NCBI GenBank assembly: GCA_041392475.1
Contig: JAWKLZ010000003.1
Coordinates: 207,501 to 271,500, forward strand
Length of the DNA: 64,000 nucleotides
Source: Chitinophagales bacterium
GTDB taxonomy: Bacteria > Bacteroidota > Bacteroidia > Chitinophagales > UBA2359
Reading direction: 5' to 3'
In this document: positions 54,729 through 63,794 of the stretch, piece after piece
Layout of the letters: the number at the start of each line of letters is the position of its first letter
Numbering within the stretch: position 1 is the first letter of the stretch
Position numbers and translations under genes: made by a program
Notes under the pieces: generated by a model
What the model was told of the DNA's origin: nothing
Databases searched by the model: none
What the model saw: only the letters and a program-made list of their open reading frames with translations

Positions 54729-55385
54729 TCAATTGGTTGATTTAAATTGAAAACTGTTTTTTATCTCTTCAAAGATTGGCTGCATTGCTTCAAAGTTTTT
54801 AGCCTCTTCTTTGAAGGTAAGGATATAGGTTTCTGAATTGTGCTGGAAAATATAGGTTGCTGCTTTTATTCGATTTACAAACTCATCTTCTTTGAGATAG
54901 GTATAGGTGAAAACTTTGCCGATTTCGTCACCTACTTTTGTATCCTCTATTGGACTGACATTCATTTCATCAAAATTTCGCTGCAATCCTTCCATGTATT
55001 CTTTGGCATTTTCGCTCAAATCCATCGGCTGTACCTCCATTTTTTTGGACTCTTCGTTGTAGGCCATTCGAGCTTTTCGCATATTCAATAGTATGGTTGC
55101 CTGATAGTCAATGGTATCAGTTTTTTCAGGAGCTTTTGCGTCCAACGCACCTGACTTGTTGTGTGCTTTCACCGTCCATCCTATAGGAATGTAGAGGGTG
55201 TAGGGTTTGACTTTGGAGTGAAATGCTTGGTAAGTAGCTTTTGCAGTTTGAATAGGCGTTGACTTCGTATCGGTCGGAGTATTGGCAGAGTTTTCTTTTG
55301 CAGGCGAATTGTTGGTCGAATCATTTGCACAAGCACTCATTGTCAAAATAATACAAGCTAAAAAGATGTGTTTAATTGTGTTCAT
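54729..55385 (-). CDS. Lipoprotein, unknown function
   Basis: 218 residues with a lipobox: MNTIKHIFLACIILTMSACA (cleavage before Cys19). The low-complexity start (NDSTNNSPAKENSANTPTDT) is a linker. The folded part ('PYTLYIPIGWTVKAHNKSGA', then 'LDAKAPEKTDTIDYQATILL', 'DEFVNRIKAATYIFQHNSET', 'YILTFKEEAKNFEAMQPIFE') resembles PsbP/Mog1-like proteins: two sheets with a final helix 'EIKNSFQF'. Anchored in the periplasm or at the surface. Confidence 0.78.
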   Translation of the reverse strand: MNTIKHIFLACIILTMSACANDSTNNSPAKENSANTPTDTKSTPIQTAKATYQAFHSKVKPYTLYIPIGWTVKAHNKSGALDAKAPEKTDTIDYQATILLNMRKARMAYNEESKKMEVQPMDLSENAKEYMEGLQRNFDEMNVSPIEDTKVGDEIGKVFTYTYLKEDEFVNRIKAATYIFQHNSETYILTFKEEAKNFEAMQPIFEEIKNSFQFKSTN

Positions 55386-55487
55386 CTGTTTGAATATTTG
55401 GTTTCAAAATTAGGTTTTGAAGGTGGGAATTCAAAAGATTTTGTAGCTCATTTCTTCATAATCTTAATTTTATGCAACTGACTCTCC

Positions 55488-55883
55488 TTATTTAGAGGCT
55501 ACTTTTAGTTCGATACTTATTAGACTCATGACAACTGCAAGTTCGAGCAAAAAATAAGTGAGGCCTAAATTGGTTAAATTTTGATAATGGTAAAATACCA
55601 AGCCAATTGAAAAACAGCAATATATGAGATTTGCAATAGCAATAGCTTTTAAGTAAGGTCTCCAATTTTCTGTATTTCGCACATAACAGCTAAAGTCATA
55701 AGCTGCAAAAACACATGCGATAAGGCATAGACGATACAGTGCTTTTGGAGACATTCCAAAGTAATTTTCAAATCTTACCAAAACCACTCCCAATAACAAA
55801 GCGGATAACAATGCTCCAAAACCGTCTATTAAGAACATTCTCCTTGGATTCAAGGTCATTTTATTTGCGATTTGCTGAAACAT
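55488..55883 (-). CDS. Four-helix membrane protein
   Basis: 131 residues with 'FGALLSALLLGVVLVRFENY', 'YRLCLIACVFAAYDFSCYVR', 'LKAIAIANLIYCCFSIGLVF', 'TYFLLELAVVMSLISIELKV'. Arg/Asn/Trp residues in the loop 'NTENWRPYLKA' fit small Bacteroidota inner-membrane proteins of unknown function. Single gene. Confidence 0.75.
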   Translation of the reverse strand: MFQQIANKMTLNPRRMFLIDGFGALLSALLLGVVLVRFENYFGMSPKALYRLCLIACVFAAYDFSCYVRNTENWRPYLKAIAIANLIYCCFSIGLVFYHYQNLTNLGLTYFLLELAVVMSLISIELKVASK

Positions 55884-56060
55884 TAGGGGTGTTTTTTATT
55901 GTTTTATCCAGTGGGTTTTCTACCAAATTTCAGTAATTTTTAACCATTTCAATATTATTGATATAGAAAAATCAAGTCTTTTTGGGATTTAAATAATTGG
56001 TTTGTAAAATTTTGTGAAATTATTTTCTTCAAATCAGCGTTTTTCAATACGCCATCGTCC

Positions 56061-56591
56061 TTACTTCAATTCAATTTTGTCAATTTCCAATTTGAAGTCT
56101 TCTGCCTTTTTATTTCCAATCAAAAAACCAATCTCTTCCATAGATTCTGCCGAAAAGTTGGGCATATCCAATTTTCTCCCCCTAAAAGTAGGCTGCAAAT
56201 CCTTCAATAAAATTTCGATGACCTGCCACTCTCCAGAAGTTTCAAAACTGGTGACATAGGACTGATAGTCATTGGATTGAGTTTTTACCCTAAATTGATA
56301 TTCTTTACCATCTCCTTTTAGGTGAAGACAAACTTTGCTGTAAGTTGCTATTTCTGCAGTATTGAAATTGTATCGAAGAGAAGAAAATCCTCCATTGTTT
56401 TCCAGCGAAACAGCTCCCTCAAAGACACCATTTCCTTCTGAATTTAAGTAAAATTCACCTGAAGATCGCCCTCCCATCACCACATCATCTACAACCTTCC
56501 AGTTGTTCAAGGAGCTATTTTTGTGGAAGTCAAAAAGGGTGAAAGAATGTACAATGGTCAGTATAACAATAAGTGATAACAACTGGGTCAT
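56061..56591 (-). CDS. CIA30-like secreted carbohydrate-binding-fold protein
   Basis: 176 residues from the Met at 56591, which starts a signal peptide (MTQLLSLIVILTIVHSFTLF). Family pattern: 'NNWKVVDDVVMGGRSSGEFY', 'GVFEGAVSLENNGGFSSLRY', 'VCLHLKGDGKEYQFRVKTQS', 'WQVIEILLKDLQPTFRGRKL', 'EIGFLIGNKKAEDFKLEIDK'. This is the CIA30 / NDUFAF1 jelly-roll domain, which in bacteria is an extracytoplasmic protein of unclear role. Single gene. Confidence 0.88.
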   Translation of the reverse strand: MTQLLSLIVILTIVHSFTLFDFHKNSSLNNWKVVDDVVMGGRSSGEFYLNSEGNGVFEGAVSLENNGGFSSLRYNFNTAEIATYSKVCLHLKGDGKEYQFRVKTQSNDYQSYVTSFETSGEWQVIEILLKDLQPTFRGRKLDMPNFSAESMEEIGFLIGNKKAEDFKLEIDKIELK

Positions 56592-56837
56592 AATATTTTT
56601 TGTTTGTGTTTGGAATAATATGCATCTTAGGTGAACAAACTCCAACAATCAATGCAAAAAATGACATTCTGTTCACCATTCGTCTATTTTTTATACTACA
56701 AAAGACCATCTTCAAAACGGAAGCAACTTGCCTCAAGGAATTCTATTTGAATGATAGGAACTTTATTTTACTTGTTTGGGTTTACTCTTGCAGAATCTAA
56801 AAATTATTTCCTAAATTTACGCCACCAAAAAAATGCT

Positions 56838-56911
56838 GGGGGATTAGCTCAGTTGGCTAGAGCGTTTGACTGGCAGTCAAAAGGTCAGCGGTTCGACTCC
56901 GCTATTCTCCA
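56838..56911 (+). tRNA. tRNA-Ala (GGC)
   Basis: 74 nt starting gggggattagctcagttggc. The anticodon stem tttga / tcaaa encloses loop ctggcag, so the anticodon is GGC (Ala). The acceptor pairs gggggat with attctcc and includes the G3-U70 pair that marks alanine tRNAs. The T arm is agcgg-ttcgact-ccgct, the discriminator is A; CCA is not encoded. An integrase gene begins 225 bp downstream, so this is a probable integration site. Confidence 0.96.
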
Positions 56912-56922
56912 CAAGATTTATG

Positions 56923-56955
56923 ACGCTATTCTTTTAAGTAAGGGTAGCGTTTTTC
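56923..56955 (+). terminator. Terminator of tRNA-Ala
   Basis: acgcta ... tagcgt stem (with weak extension) followed by five T residues, 12 bp behind the tRNA. Confidence 0.65.
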
Positions 56956-57136
56956 TTTTATATAGCTGTATGACAATTGTTTAGAGGCTTTGAAGTACAG
57001 TTTCTATTTTGCTTATGATAAGTTTTAAAGAAAGTATAGTAGAGAGAATTCAAGGCTAAATCAAGCAAATGTTTGTACCATGTTTGTACCAAAGTATTAA
57101 CCTAAACATTTAGCTGTAAACTTATTACAACAGTTT

Positions 57137-58354
57137 ATGGCAACTTTAAAAGTGGTATTAGATACCAGAAAAACCAAGAAAGATGGCAAGTATTTGGTTA
57201 AAATCAGAGTAACCCATCACCGAAAGTCTTGGTATTACCCTATTGACATCTATATTTTGGAGAAATATTGGGATGCTTCTAAAGAGCGTGTAAAGCGACA
57301 ATATCCCAATGCAAAACTCCTAAATCTCAAGATTAGAGACACTTACACCCAAGTAGAAACACAACTATTAGAATTGGAGAGAAGTAATCCTAACTACACC
57401 CTGAACGACATCAAGAACCTATTCACCGAACAAGAACCTGAAATACCTACTACCGTATTCTCCTTCGCTGACGACATCATCCAACAGATGAAACAAGCCA
57501 AACGAATAGGCAATGCTCAGTCTTACACAAATGGTATTGTCAAACTAAAGGAATATGTAGGTGGTAAAGAAGCGTTTTCGTTTGAAGAAATAGACTATAA
57601 TTTTCTGTGTGAATGGGAAGCAAACCTATTAGGCGGAGGTTTAAAAGTCAATTCTGTAGCAGCTTACTTCAAAGCCATTAGAGCCATCTACAATCGAGCC
57701 ATCAAAGCAGGGATAGTAGATAGAAATTTGTATCCATTTGACGAGTATAGAATCAGAACGGAGAAAACTGTTAATAGGGCTTTGAGCAAAGAGCAAATTC
57801 AGTTAATTGAAGGGTTGGACTTAGCTCCCGATACGGCTATCAGTAGAGCCAGAGATTACTTTATGTTGTCCTTCTACCTCATAGGCATCAATTTTAGAGA
57901 CTTGGCTTTCCTAACCATAGAGAACCTCCACAAGGATAGAATTATCTACAAACGAGCTAAAACAGGCAAGATATACAGTGTAAAGCTCCTCCCCCAAGCA
58001 AAACTATTATTCGACAAATACCATGAAGTCAATTCCTCCTTTCTACTACCTATCATATCGAGTAAATACAGTGGAGATTTGGAAAAGCAAGTGAAGGTAG
58101 CCAAAGAAGCGGTGAAGAATGTCAATAGCAGACACCTGAGAAAAATTGCAGTAATGCTTGATTTCAAAGAACAACTAACCACCTATTACGCACGATACTC
58201 ATGGGCAAACATTGCCAAGAAATTGGGCTACTCCAAAGATTTGATAGCAGAAGCTTTAGGGCATGAATACGGCAATAAGGTGACAGGTATTTATTTGGAC
58301 AATTACGATAAGGAGTTGATTGATGAAGCGAATGAAAAAGTGACAGTAGATTAG
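57137..58354 (+). CDS. Tyrosine recombinase (integrase) of a genomic island
   Basis: 405 residues. The N-terminal arm-binding domain starts MATLKVVLDTRKTKKDGKYL, the SAM-like core-binding domain spans about 110-215 and the catalytic domain 220-400. Catalytic residues: Arg in 'LIGINFRDLAFLTIENL', Lys in 'YKRAKTGKIYS', the box 'TYYARYSWANIAKKLGYSKD' (Tyr replaces the usual His in HxxR, as common in Bacteroidota), His in 'EALGHEYG', and nucleophile Tyr in 'VTGIYLDNYD'. It cuts and joins att sites; position behind tRNA-Ala on the same strand implies attL at the tRNA 3' end. The matching attR is not in the window. Confidence 0.92.
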   Translation: MATLKVVLDTRKTKKDGKYLVKIRVTHHRKSWYYPIDIYILEKYWDASKERVKRQYPNAKLLNLKIRDTYTQVETQLLELERSNPNYTLNDIKNLFTEQEPEIPTTVFSFADDIIQQMKQAKRIGNAQSYTNGIVKLKEYVGGKEAFSFEEIDYNFLCEWEANLLGGGLKVNSVAAYFKAIRAIYNRAIKAGIVDRNLYPFDEYRIRTEKTVNRALSKEQIQLIEGLDLAPDTAISRARDYFMLSFYLIGINFRDLAFLTIENLHKDRIIYKRAKTGKIYSVKLLPQAKLLFDKYHEVNSSFLLPIISSKYSGDLEKQVKVAKEAVKNVNSRHLRKIAVMLDFKEQLTTYYARYSWANIAKKLGYSKDLIAEALGHEYGNKVTGIYLDNYDKELIDEANEKVTVD

Positions 58355-58520
58355 AATATTGTAGAATCATATTTGAATCCCAAATTTTTGCGAGTACTTA
58401 ATAGGAGTTGTGGAGGTATGGGATTTTACTCGTTCAAGATAAGCACGTTAAAATTGTTGATTTTTATAAATTAATTTAACTTTTATGCAACTATGTTTAC
58501 GTTAAGTGTTACGTATTTTA

Positions 58521-58528
58521 TACCTTTG
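58521..58528 (+). promoter_or_regulatory. Possible -7 box of the methylase-HerA-NurA operon
   Basis: tacctttg fits TAnnTTTG and lies 83 bp before the methyltransferase ATG, in the only intergenic space of the island's operon. No clear -33 element at standard spacing. Confidence 0.35.
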
Positions 58529-58611
58529 CTTCTCCATTTAATTATAATATAGTTAACTGAAAGTGTTGAATTTAAAAATAATTAGGCTTAATATTTTACT
58601 CATATAAATAA

Positions 58612-59640
58612 ATGCAAGAAACCTATTACAAAACAGATAAAGGAGAACTCCTTTTAGGTGATTCTATTGAGCTTTTAGGTGGTAAGCTTAATCGTTATTA
58701 TAAAGAAAAATTTCAACTGATTATTACTTCTCCTCCATTCCCGTTGAATGCCAAAAAGAAATATGGAAACTTACAAGGAGATGAGTATAGAGACTGGTTT
58801 GCCAGTTTAGCTCCGTTGTTTGAATCATTACTTACTGATGATGGTTCAATAATAATAGAAATAGGGAATTCTTGGGAAGCAAACCGCCCTGTTCAATCGC
58901 TTTTACATTTGGAATCATTATTAGCATTTGTCAAGAAGTCCAACTTACGTTTAATACAAGAATTTGTATGTTATAACCCATCACGTTTGCCTTCTCCTGC
59001 AATATGGGTAACAAGAAAAAGAATAAGAACTGTTGATAGCTATACACATATTTGGTGGATAGCTAAAAATGATAATCCTAAAGCTGATAACAGAAAAATT
59101 CTTCGACCTTATAGTAAAGGCATGCAAAAATTACTTGAAAGGCAAAATTATAATAAAGGAGCAAGACCATCTGGACATAACATTAGTAAAACAGGATTTC
59201 TAAAAGATAATGGAGGAAGTATAACTCATAATCTAATTGAATTTGAACCTATTGAAGAAAATAGAGAAAATCGACTACCTTATAACATTACTGATTTTGT
59301 TAGTAATCAAGAGAAAAAGAATTTACCACATAATGCTATAAGCCTTTCAAATACAAGTTCAAATGACTATTTTACTAAAGTTTGTAGAGAAAGAGGAATA
59401 AAACGTCACCCTGCAACAATGCATCCTGGCTTAATTGCTTTTTTCATAAATTTTTTAACAGATGAAAAAGACTTAATACTAGACCCTTTTGCAGGAAGTA
59501 ATACAACAGGTTACGTTGCAGAAAAATTGAATAGGCGATGGAAAGCTATTGAGATTATGGAGAGTTATGCAAAACAATCAGTGATACGATTTGAAGAACC
59601 AGAACTAAATTCTAACATAAAATTAAAGCCTAATGAGTAG
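58612..59640 (+). CDS. Site-specific DNA methyltransferase (TSPPF-type, beta class)
   Basis: 342 residues. Motif IV 'LIITSPPFPL' (Thr39-Phe43) precedes motif I 'LDPFAGSNTTGYVAEKL' (Asp291), the order of beta-class amino-methyltransferases. TSPPF favours N4-cytosine over N6-adenine, but this is not certain. Motifs around 'LLGDSIELL' and 'WKAIEIMESYAKQSVIRF' complete the SAM fold. The middle (about 150-250) would read the target DNA. First gene of an operon; its end overlaps the HerA gene by 8 bp. Expected to mark host DNA so that the HerA-NurA pair spares it (inference). Confidence 0.9.
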   Translation: MQETYYKTDKGELLLGDSIELLGGKLNRYYKEKFQLIITSPPFPLNAKKKYGNLQGDEYRDWFASLAPLFESLLTDDGSIIIEIGNSWEANRPVQSLLHLESLLAFVKKSNLRLIQEFVCYNPSRLPSPAIWVTRKRIRTVDSYTHIWWIAKNDNPKADNRKILRPYSKGMQKLLERQNYNKGARPSGHNISKTGFLKDNGGSITHNLIEFEPIEENRENRLPYNITDFVSNQEKKNLPHNAISLSNTSSNDYFTKVCRERGIKRHPATMHPGLIAFFINFLTDEKDLILDPFAGSNTTGYVAEKLNRRWKAIEIMESYAKQSVIRFEEPELNSNIKLKPNE

Positions 59641-61714
59641 CATCAAGAGTAAGATTAAAGATAAAGTATCAATAGATATATTAGCACAAGGAAGAATACA
59701 GGAAAATTTTGTGGGAAGACCATTTTATATTGACTATAAGCAAGTTAAACTAATGACATGTGATGCGTGGAAATATTCAGTGAAAGGTATTCCTCAAGGA
59801 GCTTTTTTATTAGCTTTTTATGATGGTGAATCAAATGTTGAGGAAGCCCTTCTATTGAGAGCATTGAATCCAAGCATACTACCAACGGACAATGATAATA
59901 TACGTTCTATGGTTGCGTATTATAAAGATAATATGAACATAGCTGGTAGAGCAGGTGTTAATGGAAGCAAAGGGAATTTAGATGATTTTACAAGATATGA
60001 GTTTAGTTTTTCAGGGTTAGAATGTAGAATACTTGGAGTTTTCTATAAAGTTCCTATAAAAGATGAAGATGACAAAATCATAGGTTATAAAACAGAATTT
60101 GGGGCAGATGTAGAGAATTTTTATTCTGCGAATAATTATAAGGTTTATAAAGGGACTGATGAGGTATTGAAGGCAATTGTGAACCAAAGGGATAAAGAAA
60201 ATGCTATTATAGGTAGTAATAGTGAGTTTAAAATAGGCAAAGTTAGGTATAGTTCAAGTAGAAGATTTCAGAACTTGACCTCCGATGTTGCAGTATATGT
60301 TAGCCCCAATGATTTTCTTGGTAAACGCACAGCACTTTTTGGAATGACAAGAACTGGAAAGTCAAATACTATAAAAAAAATAATTGAAGCAACCGTTGAA
60401 ATATCTACTTCCGCAACAAAGAACTTACCAGATGAAACAACTCCAAATGAAGGGTTATTTAAAGTAGAGAATAATTTGGCGATGTTTGATGATGAAGGTA
60501 CTCCAAAATATCCCGTAGGGCAAATTATTTTTGATGTTAATGGTGAATATGCAAATGCAAATATGCAAGACGATGGAACAGCCATCTTTGAACTCTATAA
60601 AGATGATGTAATACGATATAGTGTAATACAAAAAACGGGTTTCAAAGTTATGAAAACGAATTTTTATAACGATATTTTAGCAGGCGTTGAATTTATAAAA
60701 ACAGAGTTACAAAATGATGGTGCAGGATTTGTAAAGGACTTTTTAAGTGTGGATTTTACATCTTTATCAACTTATTCAAGTCAATCTGAAAAAATAAGAC
60801 ATGAACGAAAAATAGCTGCATATCTATGTTGTTTAAAAAAAGCAAATTTTAAAGTCCCTTCTAAATTTAAAGTCAAGTTTACTGGACATAAAGAGCTCAA
60901 TCTATTGGTGAATAAGGAAAAAGCTATTGACCCCTCCAAAGGAATTAGTTTAGACGAGGCAATTAGCTGGTTTTTAGCTATTTGGGAAAATTATTCTACT
61001 CACAAATTCTTTAGTGATTATAAAAGTAAAAAACTTAAAGAATGGGCTGACAATGACTTAAAAGCATTATTAGTTTTATTAAGTCAAAAAAGAAAATCAG
61101 GTGGAGCAAGAGATAACAACGGTTATCTTCGATTTAGACCTCTTGTAGATTATCATACAGATACTTTAGAAGATAAATCTTTTGAAGAAAATATAGTAGA
61201 TAATTTAAGAGATGGGAAAATAATAATTATAGATTTATCTCAAGGACCTTCTAATACTCAGAGTGTCTATTCAGAAAAAATAAGTCAGAAAATTTTTGAA
61301 GACTCTATGAAGAGATTTATAAAGACACAACCAAATAATTTCATTCAATTTTATTTTGAAGAAGCACATAACTTATTTCCTAAAAAAGATGATAAAGATT
61401 TAAGTCAAATTTACAATAGAATTGCAAAAGAGGGAGCAAAACTGAACTTAGGAATGACTTATGCTACTCAAGAACCAAGTTCAATTAGTAGTAATATTCT
61501 TAAAAACACTCAAAACTGGTTTATTGCACATTTAAATAATGAAGATGAATTAAAAGAGATTAGAAAATACTATGATTTCAGCGATTTCACTGATTCTCTG
61601 GTGCGTTTTAGTGCTACCAATGATAAGGGTTTTGTAAAAATGAAAACCTATACGAATCCGTTTGTCGTGCCTGTACAGATAGATAGATTTTTAGCAAATA
61701 AGGAAAGTAAATAA
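59633..61714 (+). CDS. herA: HerA-like FtsK-superfamily DNA translocase
   Basis: 693 residues. An N-terminal HAS-barrel-like beta region (1-170) is followed by the Walker A 'FGMTRTGKSNTIKKIIEA' (237-246), 'QIIFDVNGEYANAN' after a 40-residue insert, 'DGKIIIIDLSQGPSN', Walker B 'FYFEEAHNLFPKK' (near 572) and the sensor 'GMTYATQEPSSISSNILKNT', with the 'R/A-x-G-R/K' type region 'IAKEGAKLNLGMTYATQE'. These are hallmarks of HerA hexamers, which translocate on duplex DNA and need a NurA nuclease. Overlaps the methyltransferase gene by 8 bp and precedes nurA by 7 bp. Confidence 0.9.
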   Translation: MSSIKSKIKDKVSIDILAQGRIQENFVGRPFYIDYKQVKLMTCDAWKYSVKGIPQGAFLLAFYDGESNVEEALLLRALNPSILPTDNDNIRSMVAYYKDNMNIAGRAGVNGSKGNLDDFTRYEFSFSGLECRILGVFYKVPIKDEDDKIIGYKTEFGADVENFYSANNYKVYKGTDEVLKAIVNQRDKENAIIGSNSEFKIGKVRYSSSRRFQNLTSDVAVYVSPNDFLGKRTALFGMTRTGKSNTIKKIIEATVEISTSATKNLPDETTPNEGLFKVENNLAMFDDEGTPKYPVGQIIFDVNGEYANANMQDDGTAIFELYKDDVIRYSVIQKTGFKVMKTNFYNDILAGVEFIKTELQNDGAGFVKDFLSVDFTSLSTYSSQSEKIRHERKIAAYLCCLKKANFKVPSKFKVKFTGHKELNLLVNKEKAIDPSKGISLDEAISWFLAIWENYSTHKFFSDYKSKKLKEWADNDLKALLVLLSQKRKSGGARDNNGYLRFRPLVDYHTDTLEDKSFEENIVDNLRDGKIIIIDLSQGPSNTQSVYSEKISQKIFEDSMKRFIKTQPNNFIQFYFEEAHNLFPKKDDKDLSQIYNRIAKEGAKLNLGMTYATQEPSSISSNILKNTQNWFIAHLNNEDELKEIRKYYDFSDFTDSLVRFSATNDKGFVKMKTYTNPFVVPVQIDRFLANKESK

Positions 61715-61721
61715 TTAAATA

Positions 61722-63122
61722 ATGTCTTATACAAGTAGAAGCAATCGTCCAAATGAATATGCTCATAAGTCAAATCATTCTCAAGTAATTAATGACAAGG
61801 ATGTTAAGGCTTTTTTAAAGTCATGTGAATTACCAAAAGAAAATGAAAATATAGATTTAGTAAATGACGGAGTTATCATAAAACAAGAAGAATTGGAAAA
61901 TAACCCTATTAGTATAATAATAACAGTAGATGGAGGTTATACCGATGTTGAAGTTAAAAAATCTTTTCCCTCATCACGTATTGCATTTTATCAATTTGGA
62001 GCATTTTGGTTAGATTTAGATGATTGGAAAAAATTGGGAGCGGAAAAACCGTTTATTGCACCTGAAGACATTGCGAAATATAATGATTTAGAAAGAATAA
62101 AACTGGTGCTTCCCTCTAAGCATATTACTTATAGTAAATCGAAGAACTTTGTTGATTCTGTTAGAAAAACCTTATATGACTTTTTTATGCAAAAGGACGA
62201 TGCAGGAGCTATGTTGATAGAAACACTTTCATGGTTAATTTTTGAAGAGTATGATACAAAATCTTCTGCTGAAATTTATGAATTAAAAAATCCTTATGAA
62301 GGAGAGATTAAATCTTTAAATCTTAATAAAACAGATATGAATATTGATTTTACCTTTGATTTTAAGGATGGTAAAGTTTATCTCACTGATATATTCAGAA
62401 TTCATGAAATAATTGATGAAGAGTTGGGAGCTGGTGGAGCGTTAGGATATATTACTTCAATTGTGGAACAATTAATCATTATACACTATATACGATATAT
62501 ACTTAAAATACAACCTACACTCCTAAGTAAAATACTTTTTATTAGAGATGGAAGTTTAGCATTTTTTGGGCAAACTGCTCGTTTACATCGTCCTATGAGG
62601 AAATTAATTAATTTTCTAAATGCAAACTATGATATTTTTTTAGTAGGATTGGAAAAGAGTGGAAATTTTGTTGACCATGCTCATGAAATAACAAGTAATA
62701 TTCTAATTCCTTCTGGTAAGACAGGTTTAGCTCTTGAGAAACCAATAACAGGAAGTAAACTTAAATCTGGGCATACACTTTTAGCTTCTAATAGTTATAT
62801 TTACAAGTATATTATACCTGGGGATTCATCAAAAACGTTATATGGAGGAACTTCTTATTATAGTGGAAAGATAATCCATAAGTCAAAAAGTGGAAATGTA
62901 TATGTAGCGAGCTTGCCTATTCTCAATAAGGAGGATATAGTAAATCCTCATAAAAACCATTATTTAAAACTTGACACTATACTTGATACGTTGGATAGTA
63001 TTAAGTGTGATATGTATGATAATTCACTTATTCCAGTAGCGTTAGTAAATAGGATGGTTTCTCTTGCCAATAAACCCAGTAAAGTTCTACTTGAAAAATT
63101 TGCACAGGCTAATTTGAAGTAA
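61722..63122 (+). CDS. nurA: NurA-like nuclease
   Basis: 466 residues, partner of HerA. The first catalytic Asp region is 'ISIIITVDGGYTDVEVKKSF' (Asp70), with 'PSSRIAFYQFGAFWLDLDDW' following; a second motif 'LLSKILFIRDGSLAFFGQTA' (Asp276) and 'DIFLVGLEKSGNFVDHAHEI' match the NurA RNase H-like core with its D-G-S motif. Longer than archaeal NurA (about 300-400). It probably forms a HerA-driven nuclease on incoming DNA. The stop codon is directly followed, in the same frame, by the HsdS tail relic. Confidence 0.85.
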   Translation: MSYTSRSNRPNEYAHKSNHSQVINDKDVKAFLKSCELPKENENIDLVNDGVIIKQEELENNPISIIITVDGGYTDVEVKKSFPSSRIAFYQFGAFWLDLDDWKKLGAEKPFIAPEDIAKYNDLERIKLVLPSKHITYSKSKNFVDSVRKTLYDFFMQKDDAGAMLIETLSWLIFEEYDTKSSAEIYELKNPYEGEIKSLNLNKTDMNIDFTFDFKDGKVYLTDIFRIHEIIDEELGAGGALGYITSIVEQLIIIHYIRYILKIQPTLLSKILFIRDGSLAFFGQTARLHRPMRKLINFLNANYDIFLVGLEKSGNFVDHAHEITSNILIPSGKTGLALEKPITGSKLKSGHTLLASNSYIYKYIIPGDSSKTLYGGTSYYSGKIIHKSKSGNVYVASLPILNKEDIVNPHKNHYLKLDTILDTLDSIKCDMYDNSLIPVALVNRMVSLANKPSKVLLEKFAQANLK

Positions 63123-63293
63123 TTTTTTAATCGGTATAGTTTTTTACCTCCACTCGAAGAACAAAAAATCATCGTTGAAAAAGTAGAGGCTCTTTTAGGA
63201 AAATGTGATGCTTTGGCGGAGGAAATTGAAGGAAGTCGGGTTCATGCAGAACAGTTGATGCAGGCGGTTTTGAAGGAGGTGTTTGAGGGGTAG
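63123..63293 (+). pseudogene. hsdS: HsdS (type I restriction specificity) C-terminal relic
   Basis: In frame with and right behind the NurA stop: FFNRYSFLPPLEEQKIIVEK, VEALLGKCDALAEEIEGSRV, HAEQLMQAVLKEVFEG, stop at 63291-63293. 'PPLEEQxxIVxKVExLL' with the following coiled coil is the C-terminal dimer helix of type I HsdS. The rest of HsdS, HsdM and HsdR are absent. Either the island replaced a type I system here or the tail was carried along by recombination. Confidence 0.85.
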
Positions 63294-63494
63294 AGATGGC
63301 GTTAGTTGTTAGGCTTCCTTTGGAAAGCCCTACAAGAATGATGTGGAAGTTTTAGAAAGAAGTTTGTGGCTGTTTTGGTTTTGGTGGGTGGTTTTGTAAG
63401 CTTTTGGTTCAATTATTGTCACGAATCAAAGCAGTATTTTGACCAGACTAAGCCACTTAGGGAATAAGTGAGTGTAGTGATTATAAGATTTACA

Positions 63495-63794
63495 TTACAT
63501 GCAACATAGTTCACAGCGTTCAACTTCTTTCCAATCACGACCTAAGACATCTACCCAGTGTTGTTTAAGGATTTTTTCACTTACAGCTGCAATCTTCTTG
63601 TGAGTCATGTGACTTGCTTCACCATTAGGGTATTTACTCATACCTCCACAGTGTCTTTTAGTTGCATGACCTCTGTGCAATGTAACAGATGAACCTTTAT
63701 CATTCAATGTGTACCATGTTCTCTTCAATGTATCATCAAGATATTCATTGTACTGTTCATCAGTTGTAAATTCAATTAGCCATTTAGTTACCAT
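63495..63794 (-). CDS. Small unknown protein with CELCC tail
   Basis: 99 residues: MVTKWLIEFTTDEQYNEYLD, 'RHCGGMSKYPNGEASHMTHK', ending 'DWKEVERCELCCM'. The His/Cys content (HRGHATKRHCGG and ECELCC-like tail) might bind a metal. Not recognised. Lies on the opposite strand 200 bp from the hsdS relic, within the presumed island. Confidence 0.55.
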   Translation of the reverse strand: MVTKWLIEFTTDEQYNEYLDDTLKRTWYTLNDKGSSVTLHRGHATKRHCGGMSKYPNGEASHMTHKKIAAVSEKILKQHWVDVLGRDWKEVERCELCCM

